NCBI GenBank assembly: GCA_022606425.2
Contig: JAHDVF020000160.1
Location: forward strand, 1 to 64,000
Source of the DNA: Lepidostoma basale
Taxonomy: Eukaryota > Arthropoda > Insecta > Trichoptera > Lepidostomatidae
Length of the DNA: 64,000 nucleotides
Direction of reading: 5' to 3'
The position numbers were made by a program, and so were the translations under genes. Below the pieces are notes generated by a model. It was given only the letters and a program-made list of their open reading frames with translations, was not told where the DNA came from and made no database searches. This document shows positions 31,538 to 41,786 of this stretch, piece by piece. Positions within the stretch are counted from its first letter, which is position 1. Each line of letters starts with the position of its first letter.

Positions 31538-32630
31538 AACCTTTTCAAGTTTTTATGAAAATTACAAGTTTTATCAATACTGCATGTTTTTATCAATATT
31601 ACTAGTTGTTATCAATATTACTAAAAACTAACTAACTAACCATCACGCCGTCTCCCCGAAGGGGTAAGCAGAAAGAATAGACTGCCACACTTTTCTTTCC
31701 TGACATATTTCTCTCGATTCCTCAACATTCATACATCATGTCATCCACGTGCGTCGATTTCTCTGACTCCTCACGTGGTCGACAGTCAATATTTGATTTC
31801 TTCGATCTTCCTCTATTTCTAGTTCCATTTACATGATTAACATAATATGTATAATTTTTTTACCATTCTTTCTTCATTCATTCTTTCCATGTGTCCAAAC
31901 CATATTAATGATCCTTACATTATTTTGTGTATTACACCATCATTCGCACCGCATCTACTTCTTATATTTTCATTCGACACTCTATCATACACAGTATATC
32001 TACACATTCGTCTAAGAGATCTCAATTCTACTGCATTTATTCTACTTTCATCCTTCGTTTACCAGTTCCATGCTTCGCTTCCATGCATATCAATATTACA
32101 TTATTTTTTTAATCAATATTTCAAGTTTTAATTAATATAACATGTCTTTATCAATATTATAAGTTTTTATCGAGATTACAGGTTTTCATCAATATGACAG
32201 GCTTCTATCTATATTACTAGTTTTCATCAATATAACAAGTTTTTAACAAAATTACAAGTTTTATCAATATTACAAGTTTTAATTGATATAACACGTTTTT
32301 ATCAATATTATAAGTTTTTATCAAGATTACAAGTTTTTAACAATATTGCAATTTTCAATTGATATAACATGTTTTTATCAATATTATAAGTTTTTTTATG
32401 AAGATTACGAGTTTTTACCAACATTACAAGTTTTTTTTAATCAATATTAAAAGTTTTAATTGATATAACGTGTTTTTATCAAGATTTCAAGTTTTTATCA
32501 ATATTACAAGTTTTAATTGATATAACATGTTTTTATCAATATTACAAGTTTTTAACAATATTGCAGTTTTAATTGATATAACATGTTCTTATCAATAATA
32601 TAAGTTTTTATCAAGATTGCAAGTTTTTAA
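31538..32630. repeat. AT-rich minisatellite (ATCAATATTACAAGTTTT units), split by an RTE-A copy
   Basis: Degenerate tandem units of about 20 bp, such as TTTTTATCAATATTACAAG and TTTTAATTGATATAACATG, grouped into a longer motif. The array begins near 31538, is interrupted at 31627..32090 by RTE-A, resumes to 32630, and a last unit follows the piggyBac-type insertion at 33405..33445. Confidence 0.8.
31627..32090 (-). mobile_element. RTE-A 3' fragment inserted in the minisatellite
   Basis: Reversed tail AACTAACTAACTAACCATCA at about 31626, then antisense RTE-A through IRSECGA, MRSLRR and SEAWNW to about 32088, with a deletion in the RGRPRK region. Confidence 0.75.
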
Positions 32631-33404
32631 CCCTTAACGTACCGTGTTCAAAACAAAACGCTTGCTCCCATATGGTAAGTTCAGTTTACCGCTAACTTTA
32701 TCTAAATATCAAGCATATGACTAGATGAATCAAAATTTAATTTATGTCATCTTGTAGGGAATTTCATTAGGAATAGATCGATATCTATAACATACATGGA
32801 CTATTTGAAAAACATATCATTATTAATTTTTTTCTGGAACCATGCGATTTCTGATATGTAATGCGTCATAGCATACGGGCGACTAAACATCGTCTGCCGG
32901 TCGGGTCGAAACTTGTCTGCACGCCGGGCCGGCGGGGCGAAGATAAAGGCACCTAGGCAAAATGTATAGTACGTTCAAGACAACGAGTACGTATTAATAT
33001 TTGTCCCTTTTGGTAAAGTGTTAATATTTTCACAGTTCTGATATTATTAACTTACGTGCTGCGTTTTCATCCAGTCGGTATTATTACGTACCTATTGAAA
33101 AGGTCAAAGATATAATTTATAATACGTTCAAAACAGCGAGTAAGTATTTGTCACTTTTGATAAAGTTGTAAATATTAGCAAAACAAATTCTACCTTAACA
33201 CGAATGAAGGTGAGGGCAGTCTTAGAAATTTTTTTTTTTTGGGATGAAGGAAGTAATTTTTTGCTTTTTTTTTTATTACGAAATATTGAAAACACTTCAA
33301 TGGAGAATTACAATTTTTTTTATAATATTAGGGTCCATAGGTTTTAAGAAAATCAACTTTAAATTGGCAGTGGAAACTCAATTTACCACATGGCAACGCG
33401 ACGG
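32631..33404. mobile_element. piggyBac-type non-autonomous element with TTAA duplication
   Basis: TTAA at 32627..32630 and 33405..33408 flank a 774-bp insertion starting CCCTTAACGTACCG and ending CAACGCGACGG. Removing it restores a continuous minisatellite unit (TTTTTAACAAAATCACAAG). TTAA specificity is the piggyBac hallmark. The inverted ends are only partly similar. There is no transposase frame, and a GC-rich patch lies at about 32915..32945. Confidence 0.65.
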
Positions 33405-33439
33405 TTAACAAAATCACAAGTTTTAATCAATATGACAGG

Positions 33440-33525
33440 CTATTAAAGTGTCAGAAAATAACAGTGTGAAGGTCTATTTTTCCTGCTTACCCCTTCGGAG
33501 AGACGACGTGATGGTGATTTAGTTG
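33440..33525 (+). mobile_element. RTE-A 3' end scrap
   Basis: ACAGTGTGAAGGTCTATTTT then TACCCCTTCGGAGAGACGAC match the RTE-A 3' end. The TTAG tail is degraded to GGTGATTTAG. Confidence 0.6.
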
Positions 33526-34019
33526 TATTTTTAAAATAGCTATGATATTGCCCTACCTCTGATAGAATGGAATAAGTTCTTGATTAGTCCCTACATATTT
33601 GACGGTACGATAGGCGCTTAATTAATTTCGCGTTCATGTTATGATATTTGGTTTTACTCGGATCTTTTTTTAACTGACTATCGGATGGAAACGGCATGAG
33701 TATTCTCACGCCTTCTGCCCAGCTCAGTCAAGGGCCGGCGGCTCACGGAGTAGGACGTTCCGCTGTCGACGCTGAGGGCAAAATGCATCGACTGTTTACG
33801 AATATATGTTCAACAGTTACGTCAAGTGCTTCTGAGGTGTCGACCGCGTATCAGTGATCGATTGATTAATAGCGTCGTCTACAATTACCGGCAAAAGTGA
33901 AACACTCCAGTTGTTTGCAGTTTTAAAACGAAAGAGGTAATATTACTGACAAATCAATGAAACTTATGTCACATAGCGAATGTGTACACTAAAATTTACA
34001 TATTTTGCAACGATTAAAA
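33526..34019. other. Unassigned stretch
   Basis: No coding frame recognised. A CpG-richer segment lies at about 33700..33860. Confidence 0.3.
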
Positions 34020-34021
34020 TA

Positions 34022-35307
34022 TTAGGTCCTTACATATGAAATTGGCGTTTTGTATGGGAGGAATATAAAGTTGATTTTTTTTAAACATAATATATTTATT
34101 TAATCAAAGTATGTACCATTGCTATCTATGCACTTTTGCCGTCTCATAGGTAGTTCATCGATCCCTTTACTAAAAAAAACATTCGGACGGGAATCAATAA
34201 AATCTTTGAAGTCGGTTTGGACTGCCCCATCGGAGTTGAATTTTTTCCCTTGCAAGAAGTTATCCAAATTTCGAAAAAAATAGTCATCTGTTGGGGCAAG
34301 GTCCGGAGAGTACGGTGGATGTCTTAGACATTCCAATTGAAGCTCTTCTAATTTGGTGCCGTCTGTTGTGCAGTGTGTGGTCTAGCGTTATCATAAAGCA
34401 GCAGTGGCCTAGACCGATTAACCAGCCTCGGTTGTTTAGCAGCTAGCTTTTCCATCATGGTTTGCAGTTGCTGACAATAAACATCTGCCGTAATCGTCTG
34501 GCCAGATTTAAGAAAGCTGTAGTGAACGACACCAGCACTAGTCCACCAAACGCTCACAAGTAACTATTTTGGAGTCAATTTTCGCTTGGGGCATGGTTTG
34601 GCTGGTTCGGCAGGGTTCAGCCATTGCGATGAGCGCTTCCGATTATCATACAGGATCCACTTTTCATCACAGGTAATGATTCGATTCAAAATCCCTTCAT
34701 TATTGTGCCGGTTGAGTAATGCAACGCAGCAGTCAACGCGCGTTTGTTGATTTGCTTCACTCAATTTGTGAGGTACCCACTTTTCAAGCTTTTTCACCTT
34801 CCCAATTTGCTGCAAGTGGATTAAAACAGTTTTATCACTAACACCGCAGCCTGCAGCTAACTCGGACGTGGTTTGCGATGGATCCGCTTCCACAATAGCC
34901 TTCAATTCTTCATTATCAACTTTGGTCTCCGGCCGTCCACGGGGCTTGTTCTGCAGGTCGAAATTTCCAGAACGAAAACGTTGGAACCAAAAACGCACTG
35001 TGTTTTCTTTTGCGGCACCGTCGCCATACACATCATTAATCCTTCGAGCCGTTTCTGCAGCACTGGTGCCACGGTGGAACTCGTACTCGTAAATAACGCG
35101 ATATTTCAAGTTTTCCATTTTGTAAACTGAGTGACGCAAAGAAAAAAAACAATTGAGGAAAAAACAAATGAATTATAATTTTCGAAACACATATACTTGA
35201 GTAAATAGCTGTATAAATTTGAATTTGGAATTCTTAACCAAAGAGAAGATATTTGAGATCAAAGTTGCCAGTACGGCAAAACGCCAATTTCATATGTAAG
35301 GACCTAA
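34022..35307 (-). mobile_element. mariner-family transposon, complete ends, dead transposase
   Basis: 31-bp identical inverted repeats (TTAGGTCCTTACATATGAAA.. and complement) with TA on both sides (34020..34021 and 35308..35309). The length of 1286 bp is typical of mariner. Coding is on the minus strand. Confidence 0.92.
34100..35139 (-). pseudogene. mariner transposase with one stop and one frameshift
   Basis: The N-terminal helix-turn-helix part reads YEYEFHRGTSAAETARRIND, NTVRFWFQRFRSGNFDLQNK and PRGRPE. The catalytic region shows ITCDEKWILYDN (first D), LLYDNARPHTA (second D) and PPYSPDLAPTD (third D), the DD34D pattern of mariner. Two lesions are visible: an in-frame TAG at 34566..34564 after KRKLTPK, and a one-base shift near 34340..34350 between ARPHTAQQTAP and LEELQLECLRHPP. 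The reading frame ends at 34100. The enzyme would cut and paste the element at TA sites, but this copy cannot encode it. Confidence 0.9.
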
Positions 35308-35309
35308 TA

Positions 35310-35816
35310 TTTGTAACAAATTTTCTTTTGTCATGTGAAATTTAACACAAATTATTTTGTGTTGTGGTTCACATTTGAATAACATTGTATTTTTCTCTTT
35401 TCACAAACATATTTCGGACAGCAGACTTCGTTCCTCAGTGTTTAACCACCCTACGTATTTGAACGTACGTGATACGTTCATGTGACTAACATTCTGCGCT
35501 ATCCCGTATCACGTACGCGCTTGAGAAAAAGTAATGTACCTAAAATGTACAAACTGTTAGGGATACGCGCGTGTGCCAACATCACTCGAGTACAAGTCTT
35601 CAAAAATATGATAGTTTTACAAGGGGCATGCGAAGTGTGCGGCCGAGTAGTTGACGTTTCGTAATTTAAAAAAAAAAATTAATATATAATTAAGTTTCAT
35701 TAATAAAAAACCTGTTTTTTTTTGCACGTCTCTCGGAAAATAACCCAAAGGTAGGGCGGTTAATAATTTAAAACAGATAATAAATAGTTGTGGATATAAA
35801 TATAATATTTTAACAA
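35310..35816. other. Unassigned stretch between mariner copies
   Basis: No gene recognised. ACGTACGTGATACGTTC near 35462..35480 and TATCACGTACGCGC near 35508 are short palindrome-like strings. Confidence 0.3.
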
Positions 35817-35946
35817 CAGGCTCGAAGGATTAATGATGTGTATGGCGACGGTGCCGCAAAAGAAAACACAGTGCGTTTTTGGTTCCAACGTTTTCGTTCT
35901 GGAAATTTCGACCTGCAGAACAAGCCCCGTGGACGGCCGGAGACCA
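35817..35946 (+). mobile_element. mariner transposase fragment, opposite orientation
   Basis: The plus strand encodes ARRINDVYGDGAAKENTVRF and QRFRSGNFDLQNKPRGRPET, nearly the same as the N-terminal part of the copy at 34022..35307. Both ends are truncated and it is fused directly to RTE-A at 35947. Confidence 0.8.
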
Positions 35947-37262
35947 ATGCCTCTATATAAGGGAAAGGGGTCTCGTATGGACTGCGGAAATCACCAGGCA
36001 ATAAGTCTGTTAAGCGCCGTTGAAAAAAGACGACGACTGAAAGAGTATGGGATGTTCAAGGCGCTTTTATGACCGGAAGAGGATGTATGGATCAGATTTT
36101 TGCACTTCGAACGCTTGCGGAGAAGTTTATGGCCAAAAACCGTAAGCTTTTCTGTGCGTTTGTCGATTTGCAAAAAGCCTATGATCGAGTGAACAGAGAT
36201 AAACTGTGGTCAATCTTGTCCGAATACGGAGTGAGCACAAAACTGATACGGGCGGTTGCTTCTCTCTACGAAGGTAGCACTGCCAGTGTTAGGGTAAATG
36301 GAGACATCACGCCTTGGTTTGATATCACGAAGGGTGTTAAGCAGGGCTGCGTGATGTCTCCATGGTTGTTCAATCTGTATATGGACAAGTGTATGAAAGA
36401 ACTTAAAGGTATAAATGCTGGTGCTAAGATGAGTGATCTGTCTGTAAACTGTCTGCTTTACGCGGACGATGCCGTTCTCGTTGCGGATAGTGCGGACGAA
36501 TTACAAGTCTTGGTGTCGAGAATGAATGAGGTATGCAAGTTAAATGATTTAATGATGAATGTCGGAAAGTCAAAGGTGATGGTTTTCGAAAGGGAAGAGC
36601 AAATGACAGTTTGTAATATAAGTGTGAACGAAGAGAACTTGGAACAGGTGAGGGAATTTGTGTATTTAGGTAGTATGTTCACAGCAGATGCCCGAACGGA
36701 TAGTGACGTCGAAAGAAGGGTTGGTGCGGGTAACAAAGTGAATGGAGCTTTAAAAATAGTTATTGGAAACAAGAATTTATCAATGAAAGCGAAAACGGCC
36801 GTTCACAATGGAGTTCTGGTCCCAACCTTAATGTATGGAAGCGAAGCATGGAACTGGCAAAAGAAGGATGAGAGTAGAATAAATGCGGTAGAGATGAGGT
36901 CCCTAAGACGTATGTGTGGTAGAACGATATACGACAGAATCTCAAATGCTGATATAAGAAAGGAATGTAGAGCGGAAGAAGGTATAATGAACAAAATTAT
37001 GAAAGGATCGCTGCGTTGGTTCGGACATATGGAACGCATGGATGGAGAAAGAATGGTTAAGAAAGTATACGTTAATGATGTAAATGGGGTACGAAGTCGA
37101 GGCAGACCGAGGAAAACATGGAATGACCAAATTAATCAAATTTTAAAGGTTGGTCATGTTAGAAGTCGGAGGACGGTGTGTATGACTCGTTGCATGAAGC
37201 TGAGGTTTGCCAGGTGGTTTCTTTCTGCTCATTTCGGAAACGGCGTGATGGTTTGTTGTTGT
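35947..37262 (+). mobile_element. RTE-A (GTTT subfamily), longest copy with reverse transcriptase
   Basis: Begins within the RT (PLYKGKGSRMDCGNHQAISL) and continues to the 3' end with a GTTTGTTGTTGTTGTTG tail. A tail-to-tail inverted copy follows at 37264. Confidence 0.85.
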
Positions 37263-37319
37263 TGTTGTGTACAACAAACCATCACGCCGTTTCCTCGTAG
37301 GGGTAGGCAGAGAGAATAG
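36069..37319 (+). CDS. RTE-A reverse transcriptase C-terminal part (416-residue frame)
   Basis: RT motifs in order: MTGRGCMDQIFALRTLAEKF, FCAFVDLQKAYDRVNRDKLW, VKQGCVMSPWLFNLYMDKC, catalytic CLLYADDAVLVADSADELQV, MNVGKSKVMVFEREEQMTV, EFVYLGSMFTADARTDSDVE. The RTE-type tail follows: VPTLMYGSEAWNWQKKDESR, SLRWFGHMERMDGERMVKKV and GVRSRGRPRKTW. The sequence upstream (35947..36068) is in another frame (frameshift at about 36065) and the endonuclease is missing. After about 37190 (CMTRCM) the frame departs from the family and runs into the inverted neighbour. It copies element RNA into DNA at the nick; this copy is defective. Confidence 0.85.
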   Translation: MTGRGCMDQIFALRTLAEKFMAKNRKLFCAFVDLQKAYDRVNRDKLWSILSEYGVSTKLIRAVASLYEGSTASVRVNGDITPWFDITKGVKQGCVMSPWLFNLYMDKCMKELKGINAGAKMSDLSVNCLLYADDAVLVADSADELQVLVSRMNEVCKLNDLMMNVGKSKVMVFEREEQMTVCNISVNEENLEQVREFVYLGSMFTADARTDSDVERRVGAGNKVNGALKIVIGNKNLSMKAKTAVHNGVLVPTLMYGSEAWNWQKKDESRINAVEMRSLRRMCGRTIYDRISNADIRKECRAEEGIMNKIMKGSLRWFGHMERMDGERMVKKVYVNDVNGVRSRGRPRKTWNDQINQILKVGHVRSRRTVCMTRCMKLRFARWFLSAHFGNGVMVCCCCCVQQTITPFPRRGRQRE

Positions 37320-37770
37320 ACCGCCACACTACTCTATCCTGGCACACCTCTCTAGATTCCGCCACATTCATACAGCGAGTCATACACGGACGTTGATTCT
37401 TCCGACTTCCAACATGACCATTAACCAACCTTTAAAATTTGATTCATTTGGTTATGCCATGTTTTCCTCGGTCCGCCTGGACTCCGTACTCCATTTACAT
37501 CATTAACGTATACTTTCTTAACCATTATTTCTCCATCCATGCGCTCCATATGTCCGAACCTTGCACTTGAACTTGGATCTTCTGGCTTACAGAGGTTCAG
37601 CTCTAATGGCTTTTCCTCTTACGTCTGTAGGAAACATTTTTGGAATGTTATTTGGTAGTTGTTTTATAATGATCCTTTCATAATTTTGTACATAATACCT
37701 TCTTCCGCTCTACATTCCTTTCTTATATCAGCATTTGAGATTCTGTAGTATATCGTTCAAACATATGAAG
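37264..37770 (-). mobile_element. RTE-A 3' fragment, tail-to-tail with previous copy, with a Jockey-type insertion
   Basis: Starts ACAACAAACCATCACGCCGT (reversed tail) and runs antisense through the GRPRKTW and HMERM regions to 37557. A foreign segment follows at 37558..37668 (CTTGGATCTTCTGGCTTACA), which also occurs at about 54580..54660 in a Jockey-type fragment. The RTE then resumes to about 37765. Confidence 0.75.
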
Positions 37771-37899
37771 ACTACAGGGGAAAAACAAGGAATGTCAGTA
37801 GAAGGTTAATTTGAATAAATTGAGAATAAAGCTAATCAAAGTCCATATATTTCTTAGCAATTAGCAATAATAATAAATAATAATAATACGCTAACTTTT

Positions 37900-38760
37900 A
37901 AAGCGCCGTTTTTGTGATGTAATCACCTCAAGGGCGCATTAAGACGTGTTCTAAATCTAAACATCTAAATGTGACCGCTTAAAAAGCGATCGGTTTAAAA
38001 ATATAGTAGAACAAAGTATAAATGTTTAACTTGGGAATGAAATATGAAAAAGATGGGTTTTCAATTTAGATCTGAAATCTGTCGGATCATTTATGCATCT
38101 GAGGTGTGAAGGGAGATTGTTCCAAGCTGATGGACCGGCTACCGCGAACGCTCGATCCCCGAAATTTGTACTAGGGCAACGCTTCGGCTCAACAAATCTT
38201 CCTATTGCTGAGGAGTTCGCCGAGCGAAGTGTGGATTTCCTTGAATTTAGGCTGTCCGTTATACAGAGTTCAGATATATAACTTGGTGCCATTCCATGTA
38301 GCGCTTTGAAGACTGTCCAGCAGAGTTTATACTGGATTCTTTCTGGACTTTTAAGCCAGTGAAGTTCTTTGAGATGTTGTGTTATATGGGACTTTTTTGG
38401 AATGCCTTTAATGAGTCTTGCTGCTGCATTGAACACAGATTGAAGTTTGTTTATTTGTTGTTTTGGAATGTTTGCATAAATTCCATTACAATAATCAAGT
38501 CGTGACACAACGAAGGAATTTACAAGAGTTTTGAAAGTGTCATGGGGAATACTCCTTTTGACGGATTTTAATCGTCTTAGGTGGAAGAAACTAGCGCTGA
38601 CCGTGTTATTAATTTGGGATTTTAGAGACAGATTTGCGTCAAGATAAACACCAAGAAGCTTTGTGGAGTTTTTGGGAACGATATCATTGTCAGCTGTTAA
38701 AATTGAGGAATGATCGATAAGATGTTGACGCTTTGCGGAATTATCTGGCCATCGATTATC
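37900..38760 (-). mobile_element. CRL 3' fragment
   Basis: The CRL frame runs at 38026..38735: KRQHLIDHSSILTADNDIVP, KLLGVYLDANLSLKSQINNT, FNAAARLIKGIPKKSHITQH and SLNSRKSTLRSANSSAIGRF. It continues to FRSKLKTHLFHISFPS*. Nearly identical to 27974..29476 over the shared part. Upstream residues after 38735 are unrelated. Confidence 0.8.
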
Positions 38761-39022
38761 TGGCCATAGTCGATGACACAGATGATTTTTGAAAATGAAA
38801 ATTTTACTGTCGATAGATACGTACAATTGCCGCTAGATGGCATTATTACATTTATTTGAATTTTAACTGACATTCCTTGTTTCTCCCCTGTAGTCTTCAT
38901 ATATTTTAATTTCTTCTATATTCGCCATAACTTTGTGTTGTAGATGTTTAATGTTTTTTTTATATATTTACTTAGTATACGACACTCACTTTATTAAAAA
39001 ATATATATTAAATATCATACAT

Positions 39023-39049
39023 GTTTCGGACACACAAGCCCTTCATCAG
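39023..39049 (-). ncRNA. Hammerhead-ribozyme-like core
   Basis: On the minus strand CTGATGA (39049..39043), A, GGGC, loop TTGTGT, GTCC, GAAAC (39027..39023). Helix II has four pairs including one G-U. The sequence lies in an AT-rich repeat ending AACATGTATGATATTTAATA, like the Penelope-type terminal repeat at 19509. Helix III was not established. Confidence 0.35.
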
Positions 39050-39117
39050 TGATATTATAAGTATAAATATAAATTTAAAAAATATTATAATTTTTTTTTT
39101 CACAAATGTGAAAATGA

Positions 39118-39775
39118 AATTTATTCTACTTTCATTCTTCTAATGCCAGTTCCATGCTTCGCTTCCATACAGAAGGATCGTTATATATATTATCTGGAAT
39201 TGATACGTTTCGGCTTGCTTGTGTTAATTTCAAATTATATTAATGTTTGATAATGCTTTATAGTAAAGAGAAATATTTCACTTCAGTAAAAATAATGAAA
39301 CATAATAAAAACACACTTCATTTTTATATTAAAACTTCAAAATTTACTAATTTTAAAGTTACGTAAAATATATACGAAATAAGCTGTAAAAAGAAAGTAA
39401 ATAAATAGAAATGAGATCTCTTAAACGAATGTGTGGATACTCTGTGTATGATAGAGTGTCAAATGAAAATATAAGAAGTGAATGCGGTGCGAATGATGGT
39501 GTTATGAACAAAATAATGAAAGGATCATTAAGATGGTTTGGACATATGGAAAGAATGAATGAAGAAAGAATGGTAAAAAAATTATATGTTAACGATGTAA
39601 ATGGACCAGAAATTGAGGAAGACTGAGGAAAACGTGGCACGATCAAATAAATCAAATATTGAATGTCGGCCATGTGAGGAGACAGAGAAATCGACGCGCG
39701 TGCATGACACGATGTATGAATGTTGAGGAAGCGAGAGAAATATGTCAGGAAAAGAAAAGTGATGGTTAGTTAGTT
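39118..39775 (+). mobile_element. RTE-A fragments
   Basis: A reversed scrap at about 39120..39175 (TTATTCTACTTTCATTCTTC), then a plus copy from 39405: MRSLKRMCGYSVYDRVSNEN, MNKIMKGSLRWFGHMERMNE and ERMVKKLYVNDVNG, ending in GATGGTTAGTTAGTTTAGTT at about 39760..39780. The very end lacks the usual VWQSILSAYP part. Confidence 0.7.
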
Positions 39776-39782
39776 TAGTTAA

Positions 39783-40350
39783 TTGAACAGGTGGACCTAT
39801 TCAGATATCTCGGAAGCGAAGTAACCAGCTCTAATGACTCCCCAGAGAAGTAAGGTCACAGGTGGATAGGGCTGCAGCAGTTGCAGGCTGCCTGAAAGAT
39901 GTCATATGGAGAAACAGGGACATGAGGACTGACAGCAAGGTACGCATCTACAAGACCTGTGTGCGACCAATCCTCACATATGGCATTGAATCGAGGTAAG
40001 ACACTGTCAAGACAAAGAGCAGGCTCAGGACAACCGAGATGAAAACGCTCCGCGCTATAGCTGGCAAGACCCTACGTGATCGAGTTAGGAATACAGCAAT
40101 CCGAGAAATCTGCGAGGTCGAAGATGTGGTCAGATGGGGACGTCAAAGACGGCGATACTGGCATGAACACGTAGAAAGGATGAGCTCAAATAGAATAACA
40201 CACATAGCTCTCCATGGAACGCCAAACGGACAACGCCGACCAGGAAGACCCCCGAAACGGTGGAGAGAAAGCTGGAGTTCAGCATCTCAAGAGGACCCGC
40301 CTGAAATAACAGACTCCTGAGTCTACAAAAAGGGAAGAAGAAGAAGAGTT
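39783..40350 (+). mobile_element. RTE-D 3' fragment with GAA tail
   Basis: A frame at 40039..40320 encodes KTLRAIAGKTLRDRVRNTAI, REICEVEDVVRWGRQRRRYW and RRPGRPPKRWRESWSSASQE, followed by GGAAGAAGAAGAAG. Upstream, YLGSEVT and IYKTCVRPILTYGIESR are visible in broken frames. Same family as 15115..15700. Confidence 0.75.
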
Positions 40351-40389
40351 AGTTTAGTTAGTTAGTTAGCTGTAAAATAACTATAAATT

Positions 40390-40620
40390 TATATTATATT
40401 GATGTGTAGACGTCAGTTTTCTGATTCTGTCATTCAAGGTTATTCTAAGTATGGCTTTTTTTATGGCGTTCCGGGCGACCTGGAACTTGTATACCTGACC
40501 CCTTGTCAGCGTCCACGTCTCGGCTCCATTAGTTATGACTGTCAAGACGCACTGGTTGAAGACTTTGGTCTTGAAGCATTGTGGTATTTGAGAGGCGAAA
40601 ATATGACGCAATATCCCAAA
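40390..40620 (-). mobile_element. RTE-type fragment, other subfamily
   Basis: The minus strand encodes FKTKVFNQCVLTVITNGAET then WTLTRGQ and ILRITLNDRIR, the YGAETWTLT-type region common to RTE elements. Confidence 0.6.
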
Positions 40621-40639
40621 GGCAACCCAACTAAATTCT

Positions 40640-40930
40640 TCTTTATTTATTAAAGATTAATTGTATCTCAATAGAGACGAAGATGTAAATTATTTGGAAA
40701 CAGAATATGATGGTCGAGGCGTTTACAGGACTTATGACCTGCCATTGGTTGGGTTAAGCGATCGCTTTATGTAATACAACATTTCCCATTCCACCCTTCT
40801 TACGACCACCACGTCTGACAAGTATTTTTGGAAGATGTATTAATACTGAAAGAGCTGTTAATCTGATGACAGACTTTCATGGTTTGACTACCGTAGATGA
40901 AGAACATAAGCAACTCATATTATGTTGTGT
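40640..40930. repeat. Dispersed repeat (inverted match of 19870..20050) joined to a hAT-type scrap
   Basis: 40640..40850 contains AGGACTTATGACCTGCCATT and the end GTATTTTTGGAAGATGTATT. From about 40850, AAAGAGCTGTTAATCTGATG and AGATGAAGAACATAAGCAAC are the reverse of the hAT-type element near 2290..2370. Confidence 0.65.
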
Positions 40931-40949
40931 GGAAGAACATAGAAAAATT

Positions 40950-41335
40950 TACCCAGACTGTAAGAGATGATAGAGGGACAAATGCAAGTATAAGAAGTGA
41001 ATGTGGTGCGAATGAAAGTGTTATGAACAAAATAAGGAAAGGGTCATTAAGATGGTTTGGACACATGGAAAGAATGAGTGAAGACAGATTGGTAAAGAAG
41101 GTATATGTAAACGGCGTGAACGGAGCTAGAAATAGAGGAAGGCCGAGGAAAATGTGGCACAATCAAATATTGAATGTCGGTCACGTGAGGAGTCGGAAAA
41201 ATCGACGTGCGTGCATGACAAGATGTATGAATGTAGAGGAAGCGAGAGAAGTATGTCAGGACAGAACAGTGTGGCGTTCCATTCTTTCTGCCTACCCCTC
41301 CGGGGAGACGGCGTGATGGTAAGTTAGTTAGTAAG
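40950..41335 (+). mobile_element. RTE-A 3' fragment
   Basis: Encodes NASIRSECGANESVMNKIRK, RWFGHMERMSEDRLVKKVYV and NRGRPRKMWHNQIL and ends SILSAYPSGETA*, followed by GATGGTAAGTTAGTTAGT. Confidence 0.75.
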
Positions 41336-41452
41336 AAAAGAGACTGTAAAGAGGAAATATCCAAGTAAATAAATATAAATTTGGATCTTTTTTGATAATT
41401 ACAAGAAACGCAGTATGTAAGTATTTTTGGAAGTATTTTTGGAAGGTGTAGA

Positions 41453-41775
41453 TGGGTGTCCCTTATATGGGGAATTTTTTTTTTTTGCAATTCAACTTTT
41501 GAGCATCAGTTCGTATATATGATGGCGGCAAGCAAAGAGTAACAAATCTCTTTCTAGTTTTTACACACAAGCTCCGTTCAAGCATCCTGTATAAGATGCT
41601 GTCGTATCACAGCACATTCAAGAACATCGGCGTGTGCGATATCGAATAAATGATCTAATTCAAGTTGAAAGTTCTCTTCGCGGCGCCTATGTAAGTCCTG
41701 AATCTTCTTGCTATTTTTTGCAGTTCTCGTCAGACCTGATAAAGATCCACTACCTTCCTAACATAATTAGGAACA
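41453..41775 (+). mobile_element. hAT-type internal-deletion derivative
   Basis: GGGTGTCCCTTATATGGGGA (the left TIR of the element at 1912) is joined after about 35 bp to sequence equivalent to 3150..3420 (GAGCATCAGTTCGTATATAT, CAAGTTGAAAGTTCTCTTCG). The right end is not seen. Confidence 0.65.
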
Positions 41776-41786
41776 GCTTTGGTAGG

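Noticed and set aside
35482..35664. Small plus-strand ORF between mariner copies
   Set aside because: Short, no recognised features, AT-rich context; indistinguishable from chance.
36069..37319. A host protein of 416 residues
   Set aside because: Clear RTE-type reverse transcriptase with YADD and repeated copies throughout the window.
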